Shown here piece after piece: positions 12,047 through 23,639 of a stretch of 64,000 nt of DNA. Every line of letters begins with the position of its first letter. Position 1 is the first letter of the stretch. The stretch covers positions 81,976,572-82,040,571 of the forward strand of contig CM054116.1 of assembly GCA_028673005.1 (NCBI GenBank), written 5' to 3'. The notes below the pieces were generated by a model. That model searched no databases. It saw only the letters and a list, made by a program, of their open reading frames with translations, and was not told the origin of the DNA. The position numbers were made by a program, and so were the translations under genes. The stretch comes from Tanypteryx hageni. Taxonomy: Eukaryota > Arthropoda > Insecta > Odonata > Petaluridae.

Positions 12047-15000
12047 TTAATTCATTAGAGAATCATACAGAGCTCTGACGAGCGGGAATGCGGTACCGCA
12101 TTCTCCTCTGAAATCGTCTGTGTCGATAGTGAACAGCATAGCTCCTCCTAGGTTATTCTCCTTGATGTAATTAGCCTTTTTGTAGAAAATAAATAAAGTG
12201 TATTAAGTGCAGGTAATAAGAGCAAAAAAAGATTTTAAATAGTGATTTTTATGCCTTACTATGTTGCGTCGAATAAAATAGCGTGGTAAAAATTTATTGT
12301 AGACGAAATAATAATTAATTAAATCGAATTTATCTATATTATAATATCGAAGCGTGGAAATCTAAGTTTTTATAGTAAGTTGGTAAAGTTGTATTGCATT
12401 TGAAATCCACTTCAGGTGATCTTAAGCGCTTACCTTCGCCTCCACTGATACCACGTCGTCGTAAGAGGCCCACAGCAGCCAATTGGCGGCATAGGGAGCA
12501 CTCGATCCCTCGTCTCTTTGCACCACCCACAAATCGGGCGATTCCTTCTGTGATTGGCAGACCTGAAAAGTAAAAGTTATCATTGACATTGTTTGCATTA
12601 ATTTAAACGGATTGAAAATCGCACATTTGTCGACGAAAGCACGAAATTCGTAAATGAACGCGAATCTGACTGATTATTTACTTATATTTTGTCATTCGAT
12701 TTAAGAATATCTCACCCGAAATGTCATTAAGCTCATACTGCCATGGTTTTGTTATGGCTTACCTACAAATATGTACTTTTGGAGTAGATAAGATAAAAAG
12801 TAATTTTCTAATTTCCATGGATAAAAAGCAGTAATATAAATTAATTGTATGTCGGTTCTGCAGTTACGTCCATCGAAGTAATGGAAAGATGCTAAAGCAA
12901 TACAATTTTTATAAAGAAAATTAAGACATCGCATGACTGGTTACGCTTTGTTTGTTTCGGAAATCCGGACTGATTTAATACTGACCTCATTGAATCCCAT
13001 AAACCCTGGCTGTTGGGTTAGTGATCCACTTGCTCCCGGTCCAGTTGCAGGTGCTCCAAGGCCGTTCAAATTGGGATCGGCTAGATTTAATGTCTGGGCG
13101 TATCCTGGTATGCCCATCACGATCATATCTGATGGAACTCCTTTAGAGATGTACATCTTCATGGTTTCAGACTACGCATGATAACGACACTCTTTATTAG
13201 TAGATATTTATTTTAATGGTGATATAAAAGGGAAACATACCTACGAAAGCGAAATATCCGCTAAAACATATAGGTACTATATCAAAGCAATTGTTTTGGA
13301 AATATTTCAGGAAATGAAATTGCTCTTTACGGAATAATGTTCGCGTCCAGTAAGAACGGTTTTTGCAAAATAAATCACTAATTTAGGTCTTTAAGAGATA
13401 TTCTTTCAATCATAATGCTATTTAATGAACGAAAAATTATCTGAGTTAATACTTGCCACGTCAGGAATTTGATTGTCCTCAAAATGAAGTGGAGCCGCGA
13501 GACCAGTTAGTCTATCCCAGTTTCCACGGTAGTCGTAGGAAAGGATGTTAACAAAGTCCATGTTCCTGTGAGTTAATATGGTGAAACATGAAATTATTTG
13601 TGAATAAAATAACTTGAATATTACCTAATTTACATAACATTCATAAATAATAAAAGGCGAAATATATCATTCACGCTGAAAGCGTTGATTGATTTTTTGT
13701 TCTAGTGCAATAAAACTTGAGTTGCATATCTGTACCGCGTGAAATGGTGGAGCTGCTATTTAATTTTAAACTCTTACAAAATTTGATTAAATATCTTTTT
13801 TATAATGTCTTTATTGCGTAATGTGTATGCCAAGAACGAGTGCAGATAAAATTTTGATGATACTATAGAGATACTGATAAGATAACAAAGTCTGTTCTAA
13901 CGAAATCCTTTCAATATTGACTAGGAGAAAAAACGTAAAAATGCGAAATAACAAATGAAGTACTCCATGTAAAAGAAATAGGGTTTTCAAAAGTATGAAG
14001 GTAGAGTAGAAATGCTCGAGAGACAGGAAATGTTGGCGTAGGTCACCTAAAGAAGGTCGGAAAACTGAAGTCTCTCTGGGGTACGTGTAGGATGTCCAAA
14101 CGTTTCCTCTCTAGTGTCTCGGTGTCCCGAAACAAGTTTTCGGGACGCATAGTTGTCCCTGTTTTTTGAGTTGTTGTCATTATGTAAAGTAGTTGACTCC
14201 AAAACTCGAATTATCGAAAGGAAAATTAAGCGCTGATACAAAGAGATAGGGATTGTTTATTGGGGTCTTATCATTAGTACGACTTTTCTTGGCTAAATGG
14301 CTCCGAAGTGGGAGTTTAGAACACAGAATAAGTAATGCACTCTATGTTCTTTGGAATCACAGCGTCTTAAAACTAAAACCAATATAGTTCAGTAAAAGAG
14401 AGCGAGCTACACTGGCAAATATATAAAATATAAGCGAAGGAAATTCTCCAAAGCCAGTCACTTGAGAGCGTGCTTGGTTTCAGTCGCCCTCTCTCAAGTC
14501 CCCCTCCCCCTTTTTTAACCCCTGATGATGGTTACTTTGTAGCCGAAATACGTATTGGGTTTTTATCCGGGTTCATCTGTTTTTATCCGGCCTTTTTACC
14601 GGGTTTTATCAGTTTGACTGGCTTTGGAGAATTTCATTCGCTTATATTTTAGAACCAATATACTTTGCTAGATAACTGGCGCTGATGTTTGTTTGCACGT
14701 CGAAGATATAGACGACCAGATGTGTTGCTTTTAGATTTAGACTCGCATACGCTCTAAATTCAATACTTGACGTCTGACTGCTTTGTGATTACATAATGTA
14801 TCCACAAAGTGATCAGCCAAAAAGTATTACGTGCACTTGACTGACTAAATGCACGAATCCAGTGTATTGTCACCGAAGCCTTGTGAGATTCTGCAATATC
14901 GTTCAGACCGTAGTGTGTAGTAGTGTGACGCGTTAGTCGGACAATCTCGTTTTAAAATTAACAGCTTTTCAAATTATGCCAATTTTTGTTAAGTGCATTT

Positions 15001-16075
15001 GGAACAGCTTGGTTTCTTACGGCATAAAAAATTAAATTATACTTGATAAAAATATATTGTATGATCAATTTACGGTTTTAAAGAAAGTTGTGAGCAACGA
15101 AATCGAAAGTAATGGAAGTTGGAAAACAATAAACTGCAATGAAAAATAGACATGCATATTTAAGAAAATTTAATTTACACAAAAATGAATTTGTTAGATT
15201 ATGTTCATATTTGTTTGACATTACGGGTCACAAGGCAAGCTGCAAGAGAATTTTTTCTTTGTGCGACATCCAATGGACTGATGAACGCAACAGTTTAGAA
15301 ATTAATACTCTTCATGCAATAAATACATTATAATATTATTACAAAAAATCACGCAAAATGTATTAATGTAATATTTAAGTGAAAATAACCATTGAAACAA
15401 CTAAAAATGAGTAAGTCCCGATTTTGTCCCTGTTTATTCTTCCTTTTATCATAAAATATCCCGGTTTTGCTTCCTCAGCAGCTGGACACCCTAGGAACGG
15501 GGCAGTTTGAACAAACTGGATGATCAGAAGATTGATGGGAAAAAATTATTACAACTATAACTCGAAGAGATGAAATATATAATTACATACTATGGGAAAA
15601 AATATCGGAAAGGGGATCCATGTATAATTCATTAGTTAATGAAGCTAGCAATTTATGATTCTTACTTCACAACGGCATCTATATCATAGCCAGCGTCCAC
15701 GAAAACTTGCAGAGCTGGAAGAGTGGCAGTCAGCATAAGGTTCTCAGCATCAAAGGCAGCCCGCATCTCAGACAGAAGTAAGGCGTAATTTTCCTGCAAG
15801 TAAATTAGCAGCTTCAAAAACATCTGTTCCCATCCCATTAAAGAAATGGAATTTTCGCCTATGACACTGCATATAAATTTTGTGAAAAGTATGAAAAGCT
15901 AAAATGACAGAGTATTGTAGAGTTGCGTATCAGAGGAGCTACTTAATTCTCAAACAATAAACAGGAATTCAGGTTTGAACTATGATTTATAATTTATATC
16001 GTTCTCCATCCGTCTTTCTGTCTGCCGATCGGTTTTACTTCCCGGGTAACGCTGCCCATTTCACGGATTCGGCGT

Positions 16076-16128
<53 letters not shown>

Positions 16129-16137
16129 TTAAGGAAA

Positions 16138-16186
<49 letters not shown>

Positions 16187-19100
16187 CGTATATATAGTAA
16201 AGAAAAATTGTAAAACCATTCTCAATGTAAAGGATTACAATAATGAGACTTGCCTTGTCAGCAGCTGCACCACCTCTTGATCCTGGATACATCCAGTCGA
16301 ACTCCATTCCATCGAAATTGTGTTCCTTAAGGAGGCTGATAGCACTATTTATGAATCTCGTACGTCCTGATTTGTTGGACGCCATCTTAAAGGAATAATG
16401 AAACGTTATTTGTATTGGCATTCCTTCAAGCAAACTTATGGTAGGCGAATGCAATTTAGATTTATTTCATTTCATTGCTAGACCTTATTTATTAGAAGTT
16501 CCTTTTGAAAATTTGACGACTCAAAAACTAACTAAAATGAATCTTATTTAATGCCATACGTTTAAAACCTTATGCAGATGGTGATTAAAATCCATCAAAA
16601 CTCATAGTTTTTATACCTTTTTTACCAGCGAAGCGCTAGTAGCAGAACGCCTTATGGGCACGTCTCTTCCGTCCGTCCGTCGTAACTTTTATCTCCTAAA
16701 CCGCTAGACTGATTTTAATTAAATTAAGTAAGAGTGATATTTATTCAAATTTATCACCCAATTGTGATTTTCAACTGCATCCGTCAATTAGGACTTCTAC
16801 CTTACATAAATACTCCGTAACTCGTTAAATGGCATCCGACAAGCAACAATTACAATACCATATTTTCTCTTCCATGCCCTTTTATGATCTGTAAGGTAAA
16901 GATTAAACAAATTATTCGGATAGAGAACATTTACCACAATACGGTTCTCGAGACCCCATCATTACAAGTTATCGTTTCGAAGATACAAATTCGAGAAAAT
17001 CCCGAGAAAAACATCGAATATTTTGTTTACATCGATCTTTAAGATGGTTCTCTCGGCAAACAACAATTAAAAATACATATTTTCTCTACCATGTTCTTAT
17101 ATGATCTGTGCTGTATAGATTAATATTAAATTTAAAATTTGAGAATCGCCCAATTTTTCGATATAGTAAGTATCGCCCTTTGAAATCTCTGTGTATTCTA
17201 TTTATGGAGTATACTTTTCCGTCTTCTTTTCCTGATGGAGGCCAATTAGCATAGTCTAACACATATCCGAAAGCGTAGGTAATCTTACCGTGGAGTACTT
17301 GGTAGATCCTTCGTTCCAGCCTCCTACGGCCAATAGAACTTTGAGGCTGGGATTTTTCCTCTTGAGGGCAACGAAGCGGTCATAGAAGCCTGTAAGAAAG
17401 TGTAACCAATAATCATCTGGTAAATAAAAGCATAATGATCCAATAATTTACGATGACACGTTAACGAATACAGAACACAAAGTACGTTACCATCTAACAC
17501 TTTTGACCGCGATAAATTTAGTTGGTTCGAAAGTATAATTTTGAAGGCAAGATGTTGAAAAATGTTGAACGATGAAAAATTATTAGGTTGATATTTTTAC
17601 TTTATCATATAGGTTCGTAGTATATGAAATTATTGTAATCGTGAAAAATTTCGACTTTGAGATTTTGATAGAAATACATGTTTCAGGTGTCCCTGAGCCC
17701 ATAAAAGTGGTTTTCGCCATGCTGTATGTCAGTAAGTTTGCCAGTGTCTGTCTGTCAGTGTCTGTCTATCGATTTGTTCGCGGTTCTAGGGCTCAAACGC
17801 GTACATAAAATCCAATGATATCTCATAATTTTGCAATATATCATCTTTTACACACTCTTTTTCATAAAAATGATATTGCACAAAAATAAAGGGTAGTATA
17901 TTCTTGGCGATTTTTAGAAAAATTTGATCGACTCAAAAATGGCTTCAAGAAATTTGATTAAAATCAATCCAATTGCAGAGGCTGATGTCAAAAATAATAC
18001 TACGGAAGCTATATGTCACTAAAACCACTATACAGCGTCCAGTGACATTAAAATATACGCTAAGCTACCTTACCTAGGCACTATGACGTCACGCCTCCGC
18101 TGCGATCCACTAAAAATCTTACTACAGCCTAGTCGGTTAAACTAAATAGAATAATATTTCATATTTGTGGATAATATAATTCATAATAAACACTCGGAAG
18201 AGATGAACGATATTGCGAAAAAATGAAGAGTACTTTATTCTCGGATAGTTTGAAAAAAATTCAATTTATTTAAAATGGATACAAGGATTTTGATTTAAGT
18301 CCATCCAATCGTACAGCCTGATGCCACAAATAACACTTACTAATTGTAAGCCATATGTTCCAAAAAGTTACTATATAACGTTCAGTCGCATTATTTCTGT
18401 ACAAGACGCTCGCGTCAGAGGAAGGGAGGTGGAACCCGGGGATTCCACAGTCTAAAATTCCGTACTTTTCTGTCAACGCCACGCGCTTATTAGTGAAAGT
18501 TGATAGAAGTGAGAGGTTGATGACGTCAGTCGCTTTGGTTCTGTTGCTACGCATTATTAACATCATTGGCAGTGAATTGCCAAACACACAGTTAATTTCG
18601 GGGCAAAGAGTGTAGTGAGACCAAACGTATATACATACGAGATGTCGGTACTTGCATACTGCAAGCGTTCAAAAAATCACCATACATCAAGATATAAACT
18701 CGTAAATAAACCAACGCGGCATTTGAATTTCAGAGAGCACATTTATATAAAATAGTAGTTTTCATTTTCTGCGAAATTAAGGCATCTATCCGGAATTTCT
18801 AAATTCTCTGTCAATCGGCTTCGCGTCCAAGTCTTTCAATTTCAAGTTTCATGGCTCAGATCGCCCTTTTTTGCAACAACTATAATCATCATTAAGATAA
18901 TAGATTATATTTTACACTAAAATGTATGTAAAAATCTGGATAAAACTATTAATTTAAAATTATCAGGTCGTCATATGAATACGTCGTTGGCTGAAATCCA
19001 ATGGATTATAATGCAGTCTAACAATAAGCATTAAATAAATGCTCTTAAATTATAGAAAATCAATTCCCATTGAAAGGCATTGGAGTCGTTGCTATGGTAG

Positions 19101-21767
19101 TTAATATTTTTCATTGTTGAAGACCGAAAAAATTTCATAATTTTATAATTAAAATCAAATTTTTACACAAATTCAGCATGGACTTGAATTCTGCCTTTAA
19201 GAAAAATATACTTCATTCTTTTTTCCATAGTAAGGTGCATGTCCCGACTTTGTATCTTAATTTTAAATAATTAAAAAAAAACAATTTTATATTGCCCTTA
19301 ACAGTTTTCAATGCTTTTCTTATGGGCGTTTAAAATTATACTTTGGGGTAAAAAACACCCCTTAAATACAATATTTTCTAAAATTTAAGATTTTTCCAGA
19401 GATTGTAACCAATGATTTATATTCATGAATTTCAGCTCTGTAGCACCTCTAGAGGTATCTTAGGTTTTATATGATATATCCTATATATGTAAGAAGCAGC
19501 TATTTATAATGACTAGTAAAAGGTACTTACTTGCGTTCTGCAAGTATTTCATCTCACCTTCAAAAAACATTCATTTTTCAGAGAGATAATTTATCATTGG
19601 AAATATTTTTTTAATTGTAAAGATTTCACCTCTGCACCGATTGTCGTTCTTTCCTTATGTAACAGTAATAGAGTAAAACAATCCCTAAAATTGCAATTTT
19701 TGGAATATTATACTTTTTTCACAGTAGGGTACTAAAGCCACACATTTCAGCCAAATTTTAAAGTTGTAGCTTATCTAGAATTGAAATAATATTTATCAAT
19801 TTGTTTAAATTTTAAAAAATTTTAACGGCCGCAACAATATATTCATCGAGATTTTAAAATGTTTATTTGGGTATATGCACTAAGCTCTAAATAACTTAAA
19901 AATTTCAGCTCCAACATGACATTACTTTTTTCACATTTTTAAAAATCTGAATTATAACTAATTCAAAAATGCAAATTTATGAAATTCTAAGCAGATTTTC
20001 ATGTTTTTCTTATGGAGTATCGAAATGAAATATTGGGGTTAAAAATACCACTCTAAAAATTAAAAAAAAATTTAAATTTTCGATTTTTCTTGCTGGTTGT
20101 ACCTAATATCCCACCACATTTCCCCTTAGGTTTTATATCATATATACATATCCTCCGTCAGAAGCAGGTATTTATAATAGATATGAGAAAGCTTGCGTTA
20201 TGTGTATTGCGCCGTTTATTTTATTTTTTTGAAATATTTCTTTAATATTTTATAAATGCCTTAAGAGAGCTTTGTTGCGTAGATACCCATATTTTTTTTT
20301 ATTGCCTCCTTGCGGGAAACAGGATAAAATATTTATTTATATGTCTGCGGTCAGATATTACCCCATGTGGGATCTATGAATACTCATACGTTTCTTCCTC
20401 ACTACAACAGTAACTAGTAACAGCTAAACTCTAATTGCCTCTGGTTTCTTATATCGTTGGTATACAATGTAAGCTTTATCACCGCAACTTTGTAATAATT
20501 TTTGTTTTTATGATGTCTCGAAGATAATGCTGCACGCAACCAGAGTTCATGAGAAAGTTTGTGCAATGTATATTGCGCCGTTTATTTTAATTGCACATCG
20601 AGACGGAGTGTGGATAGATAATTTTGACGGGACCAGCTTTTTTATATTCAGTTACCTTTTCCGCCTCCGGTGCTCAAGTCGTTCCATGGATCGAGAGGTA
20701 CAACCTGTGCGGAAGATGCGTCCAGTCCGGCGAAGGCGTATGTGGCGTGGGTGCAAATGGAGACATCCGTGTTTTCGGGCGTGAAAGTTCCCTTGCCATT
20801 GCGGTATCCAGCCCAGCTTGCGAAAACGCACACCACGCGCTTCTCGGATGCCTTCGACTGCGGCTTGCCTGGAGGAAGGGGGGAGGGAGAAAAACAAAAA
20901 TGCTTTTATCGCGAAATGCCCCTTAAAAATTAAATGAATTTTGTTTAGCGGCCGAGGGATAACGTGACATCGTTTCCCAGCGTGTATTTCTCGCATTTCT
21001 TTCTTTCGACAGCTCTAGAACTCGGCACAGGCTACTTATTTCTCGAATCTGTTTCTTACTATTTATAAATTTGGTTTGTATCTGGTAAACTGGATATTTG
21101 TTGGGCTTTTATTCGTAAGAGAAAAAGATTGACTGATTTTAATTATTGTTGGGACCACTTGCATTTTGCTGATTTAAAGGCTATATTATGTAAGAGTAAT
21201 TGAAACGGTTGTTCGATTTTGCTGTGTTACAGGAATTAAATGTTTAAATGTCTCTGAAAGAGTGACGGTTCTCTAGCATTTGATGCATTTTGGTCTCTGC
21301 TTCATTATTTGGTGTTGGTTCATGGTTAGGCTCATGCATTGTTGCATATTTAATCGTCATTTACACAATTATTTGTTCCATACATTTAATTTACAAATAG
21401 TCTAAAATACGGTTTAGAATTTATTAAAAATAAATCTAACAACATTTTTTTCTCGGTGAAATTTAGCTATGAGATAACAAAAAAATGAAGTTATCTCGTT
21501 CTGGTTAAATATTAAAATCGCGCTGCCAAAATTATTTTATCTACTTGCAAGCAAATCCATCGCAAGTACAGAGAAATGACAATGTCACCTATTTTTCTCA
21601 AAGTATTACGTACTACAAAGGAAAATATTATTAAAATTAAGAATATTTATTCTGAATACCACTAATAAGTGCATGAAGTTGGAATTCTATGAATAAATGA
21701 TCCGTTTCTCACCTTGTACAGACAGGCACAGAAGAAGGGTAAAGAATAAACTTGCCAATACCTTCAT
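12047..21767 (-). CDS. Chitinase-like protein, single GH18 domain, catalytically dead (gene A)
   Basis: Nine coding exons in transcript order: 21713-21767, 20656-20868, 17289-17389, 16254-16385, 15666-15793, 13457-13565, 12986-13171, 12434-12562, 12047-12175. They total 1182 nt, 393 residues, all joins in frame. Exon 1 encodes a signal peptide (MKVLASLFFTLLLCLSVQG), so it is secreted. Then follow CTHATYAFAGL, VLLAVGGWNEGS, FDGMEFDWMYPG, LSYDYRGNW and GAMLFTIDTDDF, the landmarks of a GH18 TIM barrel. The general acid Glu of DxxDxDxE is Met and the middle Asp is Glu, so hydrolysis of chitin is not expected; the cleft-floor Trp of the usual MVW motif is Phe. It lacks the Pro/Thr linker and CBM14 of genes B and C. 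By analogy with other chitinase-like proteins it may bind chitooligosaccharides or signal; that is inference. Two introns (after 16254 and after 13457) use GC donors. No stop or frameshift was found. Confidence 0.9.
14425..14650 (+). repeat. 226-bp element with 36-bp inverted ends
   Basis: Positions 14425-14460 and 14615-14650 are inverted complements at 35 of 36 bases. The 154 bases between hold a C/T-rich stretch and a hammerhead-like core at 14517-14561. The arrangement suits a Penelope-type terminal repeat or a retrozyme-like unit; no coding capacity. Confidence 0.7.
14517..14561 (+). ncRNA. Candidate type I hammerhead ribozyme, core intact
   Basis: Stem I AACCC (14517-14521) pairs with GGGTT (14557-14561). 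The core CTGATGA is at 14522-14528. Stem II GGTTAC (14530-14535) pairs with GTAGCC (14539-14544) with one G-U, around a TTT loop. GAA is at 14545-14547, followed by a self-complementary ATACGTAT (14548-14555) as a short stem III, and T at 14556 as the expected cleavage base. One base (T14529) sits unpaired between the core and stem II. Type I hammerheads with short stem III are known in Penelope-like elements and retrozymes. Activity is not tested. Confidence 0.6.
16052..16183. repeat. MITE-like terminus followed by (TA)n
   Basis: 16052-16077 is the inverted copy of the 5911 terminus. It abuts (TA)n at 16078-16127 and 16142-16183. The 14 bases between the two tracts ('cttaaggaaatga') match the start of the Penelope-type repeat at 55224, so the tracts probably flank a remnant. 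This is the gene A intron between exons 16254-16385 and 15666-15793. Confidence 0.6.
17690..18590. repeat. Diverged tandem duplication, about 355-bp period
   Basis: A block around 17940-18060 (aatttgattaaaatcaatcc ... gtgacatta) recurs around 18280-18395 (ttttgatttaagtccatcc ... gtcgcatta). It lies in the long intron of gene A between exons 20656-20868 and 17289-17389. The 105-codon frame across the second copy has no recognisable family. Confidence 0.5.
19250..20200. repeat. Diverged direct repeat, about 670-bp spacing
   Basis: A segment near 19310-19520 recurs near 19995-20200; both contain 'cttaggttttat' and then 'agaagcag-tatttataat'. A shorter pair, 'attgcgccgtttatttta', occurs at about 20205 and 20571. 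All lie in the same gene A intron, and nothing in 18600-20650 looks coding. Confidence 0.5.
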
Positions 21768-21782
21768 CTTATCAGAGAATGC
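21768..21782 (-). other. 5' UTR part of gene A exon, with upstream 3' splice site
   Basis: On the - strand a pyrimidine-rich TTTGTTTCAG ends just before 21782, 15 bases ahead of the ATG at 21767-21765. So there should be a separate non-coding first exon further right, as in gene B. I could not place it or a promoter. Confidence 0.45.
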
Positions 21783-22690
21783 TGAAACAAAGTTTAAAAA
21801 ATTAAAATTTTAAATAATTTTCAGTTATAAATGAAAATATTTCATTTGCCCTATGAAATGGAAGGTTTACTACAGATCTCCATCCGTAAATAGTTTTTAT
21901 TTGGCAACTCATAATTATCCGTTGGGTAAGAATAAAATGCGTGATCGTCTAATGCTTCGATCATTTTGATGAGCAAGTTTTTACAGGCCACGAGCCCTAC
22001 TCATCAATCAAAACGCGAAAAATATTTACGGCCGACCGTTATCTTTCTCAGAATTGGAAAACAATGTTTCTTCTAAATCCATAAAAAGGCTGGATAAATC
22101 AGATGCGCATTTCGGTTACAAAGCAACAGTCGTCAATAGTGGTTCTCTGATAGAAAAATTGTTCTTCAATTCTGATTTCAGGCAAAAGGTGAGCTCTATT
22201 AACTTTTTCTGGAACTTACCTTTCTCGTTCCTCGGAAGCCTCTGAGATTCTCTCCGTTTATCTGATATATATATACACACACACCAACCGCTATCACGAA
22301 AATTATCAACTGGACTTCCGCATCTGTAGATGTATCCTTTTTTTAACCTATAATGAAATTATATACTTTTTTGTCAAGTACTTTTCCGCATAAACGTTTT
22401 GCAACGCAATATTCGTAGAGCGAAAGATAGGAGGATTTTCTTAAGAATTTGAAATTATCGCTATTGCAAGAAATGAAAAACTTTGAACTTTGCGTCAAAA
22501 TCTATGCATGAAAAATACCAAGAAAATATTAAACCTCATCATTTCAGTTTAGTTTTATTCTTTATTAAGTGGGAGATACCTGAATTATATTGCTTCAAAT
22601 TTTCAGACGAAAAACATTATGTATTTTGCGTCGCATGCTTTTCGAGATGCATAGCTGCTTCTGAAGAAATGGATAACACGTTCTCTAAGT

Positions 22691-22900
22691 TGGTGGTTCT
22701 CAACCTTTTACATCTTGCGTCCCACCAACCATTTTGTCGGAAAACCTTGTTCCGACAATGATAAAAACAAACCACATCTTTTTCAAGAAGTGTCACCTGC
22801 ATTTCAGAATCATATTAATCCTTATGGACGTTTTTAAAAACCTTAAATATTGGAGTTATTTTGTTGAGAAATTTCGCGTCCCACCGGTTGAGAAACGCTG
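22691..22900. mobile_element. hAT MITE, 210 bp
   Basis: The left end GGTGGTTCTCAACC and the right end, which reads CAGCGTTTCTCAACC on the - strand, form an inverted pair of the Charlie-like hAT type. Flanks CTCTAAGT (22683-22690) and CTCTAAAT (22901-22908) agree at 7 of 8. Open frames crossing it are artefacts. Confidence 0.78.
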
Positions 22901-23399
22901 CTCTAAATGATATGTAACCTCTCCATGCTGTGCTACGTAATTAGAGTGAATTTTTCCACTTTATTTGCAATTGAAATTGTTTTTAGCGTCTGAACGCTTA
23001 ATGGAAAGCGCTAAAAAACATGTATATCTGCTTAGATAATCATGTCGGCTATCTTCCTCAGACACTGAAATGTCAGTCGCAATCGCTATTTCCTTTAATC
23101 CCATTTCGTCATCCTGTCGTGAAATCTTAGGTGATCGCTTCGGCGTAGGTGTTAAAAAATAGGTGATTCTCGCAAGCCTGCGGCCCTTACTATGCCTTAC
23201 TGCGACTCGAATGCTAATTTTTGCCTTAACTAAATCACTTGAGATTTTAAATAAATACATTATTTTTCTGAAAAGGAGAAAAGATTTTTTCATACTTATT
23301 GAGGTACAATAAGAGCGTTTCCTAAATAACTAGATGAATTGACCCGTTTAAAACGGGCTTTGTAATCAAACAATATAAAAAACATCTTCGATTGGAGGT

Positions 23400-23520
23400 T
23401 TCCCCAACGGACAGCATTGTTGTATGGTGTTCTCGGGAGAAGCTGCGTAGAGAGCATGGTTTATTCAACGTTTCGCCCACGTTGCAGCGGGCTTCTTTAG
23501 GAAAAAACATATTACGCCTT
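23400..23520 (-). mobile_element. Penelope-type 3' fragment with hammerhead-like motif
   Basis: On the - strand: CTAAAGA (23500-23494), one spacer A, stem II GCCC (23492-23489) pairing with GGGC (23478-23475), then GAA and the palindrome ACGT (23471-23468). This matches the layout of the 14517 motif, but the core has two changes from CTGATGA. The wording is like the tails found after Penelope-like reverse transcriptases. Confidence 0.45.
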
Positions 23521-23639
23521 TTTATTACAAAATTACAGTATAGCAATCCTACTAAATTTGGTTGAACTGGCTGAGATATTGAGCGTTACGGACAGACTGA
23601 CCAAGTGACCAAGAGCATAAGGGTTTTATTATATTTTGT

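Larger units (their letters stand above)
14088..15493 (+). mobile_element. Decayed hAT element with hATC remnant, in an intron of gene A
   Basis: Left end TAGGATGTCCA and right end TGGACACCCTA are inverted complements with one mismatch. The flanks GGTACGTG (14080-14087) and GGAACGGG (15494-15501) agree at 6 of 8 positions, acceptable for an old hAT target-site duplication. Inside, 15139-15333 encodes KASCKRIFSLCDIQWTDERN, which reads as the C-terminal dimerisation (hATC) region of a hAT transposase. The rest of the transposase is gone. A 226-bp ribozyme-bearing repeat is nested at 14425-14650. The intron is the one between exons 15666-15793 and 13457-13565. Confidence 0.65.

Noticed and set aside
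18270..18587. 105-codon - strand frame in a gene A intron
   Set aside because: Lies in a diverged direct repeat and matches no chitinase block.
20527..20996. Three + strand frames and one - strand frame overlapping the second exon of gene A
   Set aside because: The exon reads in the frame giving VVCVFASWAGYRNGK; the others are shadows.
22961..23293. 110-codon - strand frame
   Set aside because: No family resemblance and no neighbouring exon signals.
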